Source of the DNA: Gnetum montanum
Taxonomy: Eukaryota > Streptophyta > Gnetopsida > Gnetales > Gnetaceae
NCBI GenBank assembly: GCA_015680685.1
Contig: MNCI01021578.1
Coordinates: 21,957-85,956, forward strand
DNA: 64,000 nt
Direction of reading: 5' to 3'
Shown: positions 46,438 to 58,267 of the stretch, piece by piece
How positions within the stretch are numbered: position 1 is the first letter of the stretch
Layout: every line of letters begins with the position of its first letter
Position numbers and translations under genes: made by a program
Notes under the pieces: model-generated
Seen by the model: the letters and a program-made list of their open reading frames with translations, nothing else
Told to the model about the DNA's origin: nothing
Databases searched by the model: none

Positions 46438-49400
46438 AATTGTGGTGTTAAGAGAAAAAATTGAACACCTTGATAGTAATGGATTCTCCACCTTACCGAA
46501 AAATGCTAAAGTTGTAGCAAAAGGTCACACCGTCCTTGGTGGCAATGGTTCTGATGGGCTTTCACCAACTTCTAGTCCATATGGTGGTTGTGGCATTGAT
46601 GAAAGTTACCCTGCAACAACTGCAACTTCCAGAGACAATCAAAAAGCCTCCAACAATGCCCTCATCTTATCTTCTTTGCTTCTAGGATCGTTCACTATCT
46701 AGGCAACTTCACCAATGTGTGCTAGAATAGGAACATCCCAAGGACACAAAAGTGTAGGAAAGAGTTCCTTCAAATTCACAAACCAAGTAGCGAATTATTT
46801 TTGTTCAATATCAAATGCTCGAATCAATTTTTGCAGTTGTTGGTAGTTGTTCATTCATTGGGCCAAGTTCTCTACAACCATACATTGACCTTCAAAACGG
46901 GTACAGAGAACTTCAAGTTCCACATTTGCTATTTCTAACTTTTTTTTTGTCTCCTTATGCATTTGGAACTTGCCCTCATATAAAGAATATGAGGTGGCCA
47001 CTTACTTTTCCAAGTTAGAGCACAGCCTTCTAGTTGTTAGCATAGCCAAGTTTGCATAACGGAGATTGGCTAACTCCATGTATTCTATCATTTCTTCAAT
47101 TTGCAGCTCTTTGAGGTAGATCTTAGCCTAGTTGTAGGCATTCAAGCCATTGAAGATGGGCTACCATACCTCACCTCCTTCCTAGAGCTACTGGAGTCCT
47201 TGGTTCATTTTAGCCTTTGTGACTTGAATCTCTTTTTCATTTACTTTGTTTTGCAATCCCACTTGGTCCCTATAGTGATTTTTAACTCGTTCAAACTTAA
47301 GGTCCTCATTTTTCCAAGTAGCAATTTCAATTGCTAATTTTTGTTGCAAGGCTCAAACTTCCTCCATAGATAGATTATGATTTTCAATTGCTAATCTCCT
47401 CACATCAATGTTTACCCTGGCTAGCTCCTCTTGCTGTTAATGGATGAAGTCTTTCATGTGTTGATTCCCAACACCAACATTGGATAGGTGATGAACTTCT
47501 ACAGTCAGCCTAACATTCTCCTGGCGAACCTCTACCAAGTCCTTGTTTAGATTGTAAGTATGGTCATCTATTAAGGACTTGTCAAAGATTGTTGACTCTT
47601 GCTCACCCTCAACCATTTGAAGTTTGGTTTGAAGCTATTGAAAAGCTTCATCCTTGGTCAACTCATGGTTGAGAAGAGTTGGATTAGCAAGTTGGACCCT
47701 TAATTGGGAAACTTCCACTACCAAGCATTGATGATCTACTTGTGCTACTTCAAGTTGTTCCTTCAAAATGAGGCACTTTCCCCTTGCTGAGAGTAGCTCC
47801 AACTGGGTCATAGTAATGTTGTCTGAAAGATCAAAATCATCTGAAAGTGGTTGCCTAGTTCCCACCAATCCGTCCAACAACTCTTCATGTTGGGCTGTGT
47901 TGATTCTGCTACATGAACTTCCTACAGATGTCTGTAAATATCCAAGTCCATGTACATCTGGTATAGGCACCGTAGGTGCATTAAGGGTTATAGCAATTGT
48001 ATCAACAACCACTTCAGGCACAACTTCTTATCCCTGGTGTTACATTACCTAGACAATCACCCCCTCTCAATCCTTCAAGAGCACCAAAAAAGTAGTAGCA
48101 TTTCCTAAAATTTTAGGAAATAATTGTTGGGTGGACACCGTTACTTCTTAGACACTGGGATCAATTCTAGCAAGCACTTGCATTCGGGTGATAGAAAACA
48201 TTGACCTTGCTCTCTCTAGTAGAATCACTGATCAAGCCACTAGTGCAAGATGGCTCTTCTCTGCCACTAGTTCCTATTGATCACTCTTGTTGGCTCAAGA
48301 GCAATTGTTGGATCTTACGTATCTGTTCTAGGATTGTCTATGAGCTTGACCTTGTTGTATGCACAGGTTGTGGAGGTGGTTGCTGCTCTTCCCTAAGTTT
48401 TTTTATGATTGAAGTCTTGTACTTCATCATATCCTACCATGAGGTAATTAGGGCGTGACGAAGTGTGTCATTGGCATATCATGCTATCCCTACCCGTTTG
48501 CACAATTTTTTGTTTAGGTAGGAAAATGGTAGAGCTTTCCTTCCACATTCATTTTTAGTGAATCTCTTCTCAATCTCTAAGAAAAGAAACTATGAAAGGT
48601 TGATTGGGAACTTTCCACTTAGAGTGGCGCATGCATAAGTAGAGAAGGCAGTGATCTTGCTAGGCCTTACTGTTGGATTCAAGTGGTAAGATGTGATTTT
48701 TGAATAAAACCTCTCTATGATGGTTAGGGTGCCAAACTCCTTGCATTCTACCCCATAGCATCACCTGATCCACTCCCCTTTTACCTCAGGGTTTTCTTGT
48801 TTGGGAATCTCCACCACGTCAGCTCCGGTCTTTGGCAATCCCAGAGCTTGTGAAATTGCTTCGGTAGAGTAAGAGAGATGAATGTCTTTGATTCTTACTC
48901 TGGACCCCAGTTGCCAATTCATCTAGAAGAGGTAAGTTTCTCCTAGATACCATTCACCACTAGATGTGATGATTGGCCACATAGGAGAATTTTGTAATTG
49001 GGTTTTGACCTCTTCTAGTGCATTCTCCAGAAATGGTCCGAAGTTTAACTCTTGAAGGACCATTCGTTGCAACTCCCTCGGCTTAATAGCATCAATACAA
49101 GCCTAGGTCAAGGTGACCTCAAGTCATGGTGCTACCACCAGAGTCTCATCCCTTTGCGATTGTTCATTGGGAATGTCCTCTTCAAGAATCTAATGAACAG
49201 ATTCCACATTAGATCCTATCATAGAGGAGGTCAGTTGCATGTGAGCCCTCCGCATGCTCTAGAGGTTATGCGCCTCGTCCTCTTCCTATTCTCAGTCACT
49301 TATCCCTTGGTTGGGATGGTCCTTCTCCCCTTGGATGCCTCAGTTTGGGTGCCATCTACAATCACAGCAGAATCATGAATTAAAATGTGTATAAGTTGCT

Positions 49401-49440
49401 CAAAATGGTAATCATACACCTTCTCATTTTGAACAAGCTA
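46438..49440 (-). pseudogene. Extra ORF (aORF) between pol and 3' LTR of A3
   Basis: A reading frame of about 1000 codons on the minus strand, interrupted by roughly twenty stops and a few frame changes but otherwise continuous; the longest open piece is 48021-47635 (128 residues). The N-terminal half (about 49350-48400) is globular: GRRTIPTKG, MVLQELNFGPFLENALEEVK, SPMWPIITSSGEWYLGETY, SYSTEAISQALGLPKTGADV, PSKITAFSTYACATLSGKFP and RHALITSW. Its length and layout recall the putative plant transposon/mobile-domain proteins carried by some plant retroelements, a tentative comparison. The C-terminal half (about 47800-46800) is a long coiled coil of Leu-, Gln-, Glu- and Val-rich heptads, and the tail is Pro-rich (about 46600). 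A related decayed copy is in A4 (12140-13080); A1 and A2 lack it. Function unknown. It occupies the place of the env-like ORF of Athila, but no signal peptide or membrane segment was seen. Confidence 0.7.
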
Positions 49441-51080
49441 TGATAATGGCATGTGCATCCTATTAGGTTCCCCAGAGTATAGTTCAGGGATTAGAAAAAA
49501 CAATAAGACATGAGTTGCAATTTATATTGTTATTTTTGTTTTTTCTTNGTGCACAAATGGACAAATTCAAAACGTGTAATGGGGATATATATAGTATTTT
49601 TTCCATGCGTCGATAGCACTGCATAAACAACACTACGTAAATGCATGTAGACATGTATACATGACCTAGTTGACGTAGTTGTGCTATGAATGTTGACCTA
49701 CATTGACTATTGAAAAAAAAGTCCAAAACTGTGAATTGGAGCATAACATGGGGGTGATTTGAGATCACAAAGACCATAGAACAATATGAGTGAAAGAGGA
49801 AGGAAGATTGTAACTACAAGAAGAGTCAAATTAAGGAGAATATCATAGTATGGAACTTTGCAAATGAGGAACCATGCGATGGTTAGCATAGACACGATCA
49901 ACCAACCATATTAAGGGGATAGGAGATTAACAAATAGAACCAAAGAATATGCAAGTGGGTCCTCCCCATAGCAGGTAGTAGCCTCAGTAGCCCTTGCATA
50001 TCGTCAACACAGGAGTTCGTGGGCCCTATAGTTAATTAATGGTGACTGTGAGTTAATACCCAAATCCACGAGAACTAACCAAAGAATTAGAAGTTCTAGC
50101 AAAGCACGATAGACATTCAAGACATAGAATCAATAGTGAGGTAAATAATAGAAAGAAAATAATGAAGAGAAGAGGGAGTGAGATGGAATTCCTAATGTTG
50201 GTCACATGAAATACCTTGTGAAGTGTGTAATTAAGTGACCCAATAGGATCCATCCTTAGAGGCAGTATAAGGGGTGTGCTTTGAATTCCCATGTGTTTGG
50301 TTTTTTTCTATGGGAACCACACCATGAAAAGACCCATGAATTTTCACATGCATTTGGCCAAGGGATGTGCTTTGAATCCTCATCATTATTTTTTTCCTAT
50401 GAGGACCACACCATGCAAGGACAAATTACCATGTAACTTCTGGTTAGGAGAGGATATGGAGTGGTAAGAAGCCCATGAGGACACATACTCGCATGCAAGG
50501 AAATAGCAAAGTATGAAGAATGTTGCATTTCCTTTGAACTCACACCTTGTTCAAACCGTTGGATCCTTCTCAAGTTTGGAAACTACACAAGTCATGAATT
50601 AATTAAAGTTGTTTTTAATTGAAAGGGATTGCATGTTTCAAGAAGAAGGAAAACCATGGAGTGGGTGGATGGGTGGATGACATGGACTCACTACCTGTTA
50701 CATGAAATGAGAGTTCAACATGACTACCTAGAGAAATAATGTGAAGGTTGGAGCTAGATATAATGGGTGGACCATGTCATGCAACCCATCGTAAAGAGAA
50801 ATAACCACACCAGTACATCTTGTGACAATAAGATGGCTTATTAATGAAAAGTATAAAAAAACTAAAAGATAAGCACATACATACATATATATATAAATAA
50901 AAAAATAAATAGATAAGTAAATAAAGAAAGAAAAAGTAAGCAATAATGGCAAACATACGAATGATGTTGTAAACAAAAAGGTGTAAAAGAAAAACTTGCG
51001 AAAACAATTGACAAGCTAGTAAAATTGGTTAGCATGGAAGGTGAAATCCCCCATGACTAATTTGAGAGGAGGAGATCCAA
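49441..51080 (-). other. 3' noncoding region of A3
   Basis: Homologous (reversed) to A1 1040-2900: it opens with the TCATGGGGGATT motif at 51054-51043, then a TTTTTGTTTACA-rich stretch (51000-50880) with an AT microsatellite. Further left it matches A4 11280-11400 (AGTGGGTCCTCCCCATAG-like text near 49953). A single N is at 49548. Confidence 0.65.
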
Positions 51081-52430
51081 AAAATGGAACGAGGTTGACT
51101 ATGTGATGAGAGGGTAGTGGCACTAGTTTATTGAAGTTCATGGAAGGGTTTTAATTATTGCATATTAACTAACTATGTTTTCATGGGATCCTCAGGTTTG
51201 TGTATAAGCAAGGCCCCAGACAAAAAGGTTTCAGAAACAATATAAGGTCCCTCCCATAGTGTTTGAAACTTAGTATGTTGCGGTACATGTGTGGGGTTCT
51301 AGTAGAGTACCTTATCTTCTCATTGAAATGTTACCTTTCAAATCCTAATATCATGACATTTTTTATTATAGGCCTTGTGTATCTCATTTAATGATAGGGC
51401 TACTAGTCGATTCTCATCTAGCACATTCAAGTTGATGAGTCGTTCTCATTGTGCTAGTGATAAGTTAAGACCCAAGTCACTGGTGCTAGATAGTGTTTAG
51501 AGTTTTTTCTAAACTAAAAGTTTTTGTAGTTTCCCATACACTAACTCCTAAGGAGAGTAGCCTATAGGAAGTTTCCATGTGAAGTGATAGGCCAAGAGGG
51601 TATCGTTAAGTTTTGTGCTCCAATTCCTTTTATATTTGCTAATGGTCCTACTTAGGATTTTGGTGATCTCCCTATTAGTGACTTTGGCTTACCCATTGGC
51701 TTGGGGGTGATAAGGTGTTGTAAATTTATGTTTGACCCCAAAGTGTTGCATGAGTTTATGAAAAGTCGTGCTCATGAAATGAGTTCCATTATCAGAAATG
51801 AGTACACGTGGCACTTCAAACCTATTCACAATTTGTTGTTGGAAAAACCATGCGACTGTGATTAAGGAACAATCGATGATGGCTACTACCTCTACCCATT
51901 TAGTATATTAGTCTACAACGATGATGATGTATGCCTTCCCATTGGACATGGGTGTGATGGGACACATGAAGTTGATGTTCCAAATATCGAAGGGTTCTAG
52001 TGGCTAGATCCATTGTTGGGGTCCCTCCATTCATGTTTTCATCCCACCATCTCTCTAACATCATTCATAGGAGCGGGTGAACCATTACGCATCTTTGAAG
52101 AGTGTGGACCAGTAATATCCTGCAAGAAGGATCTCAATGGCCATGCACCATCCAACATAGTGGCTCCCACAAGGGCCCTCATGAGCATCCTAGAGGACAC
52201 ACAGTGTATCCACATCAGGGATGTACCATCAAACTAAGCCATCCACACACACCTTGTAAAGGTGTCCATTGATTTCTATGAAGTGCTTGGCTTTGTGAAG
52301 AAACTACTGCTTCTTCTGATGATCCCACTCTTTTGGTAATTATTGTGTTAAGAGATAGGTGAGGATGTCACTAAACCAAGTTGATCCTGTGGGCATCTCC
52401 TTATCGATTGCTCCAACGAAGAGGCGTTCG
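51081..52430 (-). pseudogene. Integrase of A3
   Basis: Minus-strand order: a zinc-binding remnant (about 52250-52080), then the core with NINFMCPI (about 51980; the first catalytic Asp, usually in IDFMGP, is Asn). IIVVD-YTKWVEVVA follows near 51920-51890, then VPRVLISDNGTHF near 51800-51765 with the second Asp intact, and HPQANG then VTNREI near 51710-51670 with the conserved Glu region. Downstream motifs (LPIGYSP near 51570) end near 51080. Stops occur throughout. It would catalyse cDNA insertion. Confidence 0.8.
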
Positions 52431-52950
52431 TCTGGAAATTGAATGGAGAGTGGCTCCTCCTCCTCTACACCATCCCATCATAACCAAGATAAGTGATAAG
52501 AAACCAAATTCTTAGTTCCCTTCCTATCTACCATAGTAAGGTCATATTCCTGAAGGATCACAAGCCACCATATGATATGGATACTCACCGTTGGTTTCTT
52601 CATCAAGAACTAGATGGAACTATGGTCAATTTGTGCAAACACCTTGTACCTGAGCACATAGTGTTGGAATTTTTCCAAGGCAAACACCACCATAATTAAT
52701 TCTTTTCTAGTGGTAGTGTAGTTGAGCTAAGCACCCACAATTCTTTGGCTTGCACAATAGATATAATTTGAACATTTCTACTCATCCAACTATGTAATCA
52801 CAACTCCCAATGCATAATTAGATGCATCCATCATGATATGAAAAGGTCTGGACTAGTCGAGTACATGTTGAATTGGAGTTTCTAAGAGTTTTTGTTTGAG
52901 TGTTTGGAATGCAAATTCACATTCCCTGGTCTAGACAAATAGAACATCTT
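52431..52950 (-). pseudogene. RNase H domain of A3
   Basis: FHIMMDASNYALGVVIT near 52840-52790 matches the RNase H start of plant Ty3 elements, with the catalytic Asp retained in DAS. A further motif, LNYTTTRKELIMVVFALEKF, lies near 52725-52665 and contains the conserved Glu. The ILQEYDLTMVDRKG block follows near 52560-52520, with a spacer before integrase. Two to four stops break the frame. Confidence 0.8.
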
Positions 52951-53720
52951 TCTTTGTTAGTTCCACCAATAGCTTGGCGATCTTCAATAAATTCTCGATG
53001 AAGCGTTGGTAATAACCAATGTGGCCAAGGAATGACCGAACATCTTTTATAGTACTTGGTTAATTGGTGATTCCTTGGATAATTCTAATTTTTTCAAGAT
53101 CTACACCAATATCTGCTTGTGAAATGTGCTGTCCTAGAATAATGCCCTCTTGGACCATCAAGTAGCTCTTTTGCTAGTTGAGCTGTAAATTAGTTTCCAC
53201 ACATCTTTTCAAAACTTGCTCAAGGTAATCCAAGGCTTGTTCAAATGTTGCTCCATAGGTAGAGAAGTCATTCATGAAGACTTCTACCCCATTTCCAATC
53301 TGCTACTAAAATATGTTGAGGACAAGGCGTTGGAAGGTTGCAGGCATATTGCATAGGCCAAAGGGCATCTTCTTATATGCAAAAGTTTCCCAAGGACTTG
53401 TAAATGTTGTTTTGGCCTGATCTTCAAGCTTGATGTTGATTTGGTTATAGCCACTATAACCATGCAAAAAGCTATAGTAACAATTCCCTGCAATGGTATC
53501 CAATACTTGATTCACAAACAGAAGTGGGAAGTGATCCTTGAAGGTTGCCATGTTTAGTAGTTGGAAATCTATACAAACCCTCCATTTGCCATCCTTCTTT
53601 GGCACAATAATGAGTGGGCTGACCCACTTACTATTTGCAATGGAATAGATGAACCCTACTTTTAACAATTGTTCAATTTCATCCTTGACAACTTGGTTCA
53701 GTTTGGGGTTCAACCATCTT
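52951..53720 (-). pseudogene. Reverse transcriptase of A3
   Basis: An open 135-residue core runs 53713-53306: KWVSPLIIVPKKDGKWRVC, the substrate-binding DFQLLNMATFKDHFP region, and YSGYNQINIKLEDQAKTTFT with MPFGLCNMPATFQ. Two stops follow at once, then VFMNDFSTYG (about 53285-53255), where the first Asp of the F-M-D-D active site is Asn (codon at 53270-53272, explained by one C to T change on the plus strand). The thumb continues to about 52950 with ILGQHIS and KIRIIQGI. The product would copy element RNA; it is inactive. Confidence 0.88.
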
Positions 53721-54140
53721 TGTGATTATCATTGTGGCTTCATGGAGAAGTCGATATAGATCCGATGTTGACATACCCTAGGGTCAACTCCCGTTAATTC
53801 ATGATATGACCATGCAAAAGTAGCCACTCATTTGTTCACCATCTTTAGCAATTTCTTCTTTTGTTCAAGAGAAAAAGTGGCATTAACAATTACCAGCTTG
53901 TCATTTTGCAAGAATGCATACTCCAGATTGGCCACTAAGGTCTTCAATTCCAAGGGCTCCTGTCTAAAGCTTTTAGGGATCTGTAGCTCTCCCCAATCAT
54001 CACTGTCATCAACAATAGAGACTTGTTGATGGACCTTTTCCAATTCATCCATACTTTCCATATAGGCACATACAAGGCCCTCAGATGGTTCCATGCATAA
54101 AGTGTTGCTATTAGAGTCAGTGGTTAGCCACTAGGTGACT
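53721..54140 (-). pseudogene. Protease-RT linker of A3
   Basis: Open for 88 residues at 54094-53828 (MEPSEGLVCAYMESMDELEK, then a D/E-rich and a Leu-rich segment ending KKKLLKMVNK). The same linker lies in A4 at 7085-7350 and, inverted, at 4750-4650. It probably links protease and RT in the polyprotein; no catalytic motif. Confidence 0.7.
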
Positions 54141-55000
54141 TCTTGATTTTTGGCTACTACGTACATGCATCATTGAACTTGAGATTCTTTGGCACATCAG
54201 CTATATGCTTGAATGGATGTCCACTTAACAGACCAAAGTTGTTGCACACAGTTGCACCTGAAGTCACTGTACGCAATGCATGGGACATGCTTCTTCTCAA
54301 TCTTTCCAAAAGAATTTTCTTTTGAAATCTCAAGGGAAAGATATCCAAGTCTCAATCATGCATCCACCGTGCCAAGCCAAGCTCTTCCCATTATGATTGG
54401 AAAATCCCCCTTGCAATTCTTAACAAAAATGACCAGAAAGTTAGAAGGATAGGACCACCCACAAATGGTGGTCACGATATCTTCAAGTAATTCCAAGGGA
54501 ATAGTTATGGATTTTTCTACCAACTCGAGCTAAATGTTGCTTTTCTGAATTGGGGGTAGGTTCCAAGTCTTGTATATGTCATGTGAAATCAAGTTCATGC
54601 TTGACCCTGAATCCAAAAGAGCTTTACATGGCTCATTTCCTGCCACTTGAAGGTATATGAGGGAACTTCCTAGATCAGTCAATTTCTAAGGAAGATGACC
54701 TACCTTTATCTAGTCTATCATAGTGTGTGTTAGCATGACAGTTTGTACTATGGAGGGTGTTTCACTTGAAGGTTTCTCGAAGGGTTGAATGATTGAGGTG
54801 ATTGGAGGTTCAAAGGCACTGGCCACAAGTAAATGTGAGGGTATTTTTAGGCTATTGGGACAGAAAAAAAGATGTTTCCATGATTTCAATTTTGGTCCAC
54901 TTAGCTGAGAAGCTAATTGTAAGTTAACAACCCTCATGACATTACATTGTTGTGGTTGTGGACGTATTTCTACCTACATAGGTGGAGCAAGAGGTAGCTG
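54141..55000 (-). pseudogene. Aspartic protease of A3
   Basis: LLDSGSSMNLISHDIY with an intact D-S-G (Asp codon 54613-54611) and a FPIIMGRAWLGTVDA motif near 54410-54365. An N-terminal lead-in with PSSETPSIVQTVMLTHTMID is open at 54937-54710. A few stops lie between the motifs. Same domain as A1 240-810. Confidence 0.82.
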
Positions 55001-57250
55001 AGTGGAGGGCTAATGAGTAGGTATGGTAGGAGAAGGTGATGGAGGATAGTATGGATGTGTGTTCTTCCACCTAGGTGATGAGTTTGAAAGTATTTCAGGT
55101 GGTGGTAATGAGTTTGAAATGGCACATGACTCGAAGAGTCTCGCAGGAAGACTGGTCGCTAAATGTAGTACCCGTAAGGATCTAGCTGCTGATAAGGATA
55201 CTGCTGCCTTGGAGGTGGCATCCCCCATGATTGTGGATGTTGTCATTACTAATAATACTGATAGGGTTGTGGTGGCACTCCACTTAGATAATATCTTTGA
55301 TACTGGTGGAAGTACCTAGGATTGCCTTGTGGATAAGGTAATCTTTGGGGTCTTTTCATATTTGCAAATGAGGATTCAGTGCATACACCCCAGACTCTTA
55401 TATATGTCACACCACCAGGCAACATCCCTTAGGATGTTTGTACTTTCATATGTCACATCCATCATCCTCCTCTGTGTTAGAGTCTGCAACCCATTCTGCC
55501 GCAGCAACTTTGCCCTTACCTTTATGGTAGGCATGTTCAGCTTCTCTTCTCCTTTGCCAATCTCGCTCATTACTTCACTCTCTAGATTCCTCCATGGTTT
55601 TCAAGACACTTTGGAACCTTTCATCTAAAGAATCCCACATCTTGTCAACCTTGGCCAAAATTTCAAAGACAAATTTTTGTATGGGCAAGGTTTTTCTGTT
55701 CACTGCTACATCTAGTGGTGATTCTTCCTTCTCTTCACAAAATCAAACTTCCTTCTTATGCACTTTCCTTTTTCCTTATTTCCCCCTCTTCTTTGGCCAT
55801 CTGCTTAATGAAATTCTATAGTTGATGGGCCCTCAATTCAGATAGTTGTCCTTGAGCGTAAACGCCCAGGGTATTTATTATTTCAAAGAGGAGTCCATCT
55901 ATGATATGGTGGAGTTGTTCCCACTGAGAGTAGCCATGACTAGGGCATCGGTGTAGCAATGAGTAATATTTTCTCATGGCTACATCCAAGGGTTCATGAC
56001 CAACCTATTTCCATCCTTGGATCTATCGTCTCAGATTAGCCACTCTGGAGTAGGTTTGATATTTATCATTGAAAATTTCTAGCATTGTACTCCATTGTCT
56101 GATTGATTTTGGTTCCAAAGACTAGTACCAGCTTTCTACTTCCATGATGAGTGTTCAGGGGAATAGCTTGAGTCTTTACCAATCATTGTCTATATTCTGC
56201 AGAATGCAAGCATCATGAAATGCTTGCAAGTGAGTCTATGAATCACAATTATATCCCCCTTCAAATTTGGGGATATTGTTCATGTCAAGGAACTTGATCA
56301 AACTATCTTTCAAGTGCCTACTGGGTATTTGAACTTCCCCAGCTATGTTAGGCATGCTTCGAGTAGCCAGTACTGGTTCATCAAAGTCATAGTCCTACTG
56401 ATGGCCACGACGTCTATGATGATTTCAACTACCTCTCATTTCTTAATGGTGAGACTTACGTGATTAGTTACACTTCTCCTTACATCATCCCCATTAGTCC
56501 TTGCAATCCCATCAATCTTTACGATCGCCATCACCCCGATCCTCCCTACTACAATTGCGATCAGAGTTAAAACTTAATGAAGACAAGGTGGAATGAGAAG
56601 ATGGAGAAGATGGAGGAGAACTGCCACCACCCTGGTGTCAATGTCCTCCTCTACTCTGATGATGATCCCAATCTTCATGTCCATCTTTCCCTTTTCCACG
56701 ATCTCTCTTGCATGATCCCCCATCATCCTGGGGCTCCTGGTCACATGATTATTTACTTTGAATGATGGATTGGATGATATGATGCATCAGAGGAGGTTTA
56801 GCTGAATTGGAATCATGAAAAATAGGTTCCTCATTATCATGCGAGTCTTGTAAGGATAAAGGGTTATTGAACTATTTCCCCTTTATGTGTTCATGGTGTT
56901 TCACCTGTTGTCGGTCTTGCACACATTGTGCCTCAATTGGATGATAGTCTCAGTAGTCATGATCCTCCATTATGTATTCCTCACCCTGGTCCTGAATGCA
57001 CAGTTTGGTAAGATTTTGAAGTAGCATTCTAGGAACCGATCGATCATGTGATAATATGATGTTATCCACCATGTCTCATCATAGCAAGTGCTCATCCTGA
57101 TGTAGGATAAAGGTGAATTTGGGGATATACTTGTCTGGATGTGCATATACCACCTAACACTCCTGCAGCACTGGTGGGTTGGATCTGTCTCACCTATGAG
57201 AAGAAGAAATTTCTTATGTTATCTAACAACTAAACTGGTGTACCTTATTC
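55001..57250 (-). pseudogene. Gag of A3
   Basis: Starts somewhere near 57250 (the ATAAGAAATTTCTTCTTCTC region, equivalent to the A2 start); the exact ATG is lost. The Gag core lies at about 56200-55840: SWYQSLEPKSIRQWSTMLE-type sequence, then the Q-rich and GVYAQGQLSEL region. The linker follows (55740-55560), and the Tyr/Pro/Gln-rich tail is at 55420-55010. A His/Asp/Arg-rich stretch at 56720-56450 corresponds to the Ser/His-rich part of A2. Stops are frequent. Confidence 0.75.
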
Positions 57251-57353
57251 TTTTACTTAAACTTCCTAGCATGCATAGATTTTACTATCCTGGGTCTGTT
57301 CCAATTAAGTGAAGCATCTTGCAAAGACTAGATAGCGCATGTAAGACTAACAG

Positions 57354-57371
57354 TCCCCAAAAATGGTGCCA
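57354..57371 (-). other. Primer-binding site of A3 (tRNA-Asp type)
   Basis: Minus strand TGGCACCATTTTTGGGGA, one base from the 5' LTR; 13 of 18 bases agree with the canonical Athila site TGGCGCCGTTGCCGGGGA. All three CpGs are lost (two as CA, one as TG). The G to T at base 11 is shared with A2, so it is probably a family feature. Confidence 0.8.
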
Positions 57372-57372
57372 A

Positions 57373-58267
57373 TGATGAGCAGCGAGGTACCCCTATGTTC
57401 AACCATATGAATCATGGGCGTTCACATGTGACTCGATCAAATTCTGTAGACTGTAAGCACTTGCATAAACTAAACTCTAGCTAGCAAAATCTTAGTTAGA
57501 ACGGTCGTTGTCTTCACAACCTCACTTGTGATATTTTAAAGCAATGGTTAAGTGAGATTGAGGTAAATGATTTTTATTAGTTTTCTTTTTATCTTTTAAA
57601 GTCTAATTCTTTAATTGTAGGGAATGGAAAGTTGTGTAATTTATAATTATTCTACTTTATCCCTTAACTCTCCCTAGCATAAGTAACTGATCCCATCTTC
57701 CATGCACATCCTAACCATACCCTAACCACTACTGGGTTACCAGACGTTAAGCATCACTAGGTTACCAAGTCTTTGATATATGTTCGAGATCATCGTGCCT
57801 ATGGTTCTCATAAAATATGAAAGAACAATAATAGTAAAGTGATAATAATAAAAGCTTCTGAAATTATCAAAGTGTTGAAATATTAATCTATTAAAATGCT
57901 TAAGTGATCAAATCCAAATGCTGCAAGGAATGCTCAAAAATCTCTTCTTTATTGTTGGTCACACCAATGGGCTCAGGTATATTAGCACTTGAATAAAGAG
58001 TAGTACACTTTTCTCACACCTACTATGGGCACTTGGAAAATATTCTAACTCTTACGAGAACAAACTGCAAGAGTTTCGCTACAACTACTCCAAAATATGC
58101 CATAAATGTGGCGGGTGCATGCATATTTATAGCTAGAGATAGACTCTGCGTTAATGAGGTCACGTCAACGCATGGATGGATACGTCAATGGGGTCACGTC
58201 ACCATGGCCACATCAATGGGGCTCTATTAACGTAGCCCAACCAACGTGTCGACTGAACACTTTCTCA
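57373..58267 (-). repeat. 5' LTR of A3 (right end)
   Basis: 895 bp. TATAAATA on the minus strand is at 58131-58124 and there are candidate polyadenylation signals further in. Lacks the GATATCGC array of A1 and A2; instead U3 holds repeated GACGT/CAACG-type text (58150-58260), CpG-containing and partly tandem. The element-outer end reads CTCA instead of ATCA. Confidence 0.9.

Larger units (their letters stand above)
45390..58267 (-). mobile_element. Complete Athila-like element A3 with extra ORF
   Basis: A 12,878-bp element on the minus strand flanked by CTAGT (45385-45389 and 58268-58272). It has two 895-bp LTRs, a tRNA-Asp-type primer site, gag, protease, RT, RNase H, integrase, a noncoding region, a roughly 3 kb extra ORF and a polypurine tract. 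This is the only copy here with the full set in the original order. All genes carry stops. It is inserted in the gag of D. Confidence 0.92.

Noticed and set aside
46438-49440. Calling the extra ORF an envelope gene
   Set aside because: Position fits Athila env-like ORFs, but no signal peptide, membrane segment or cleavage site pattern was seen; the coiled coil alone is not enough.
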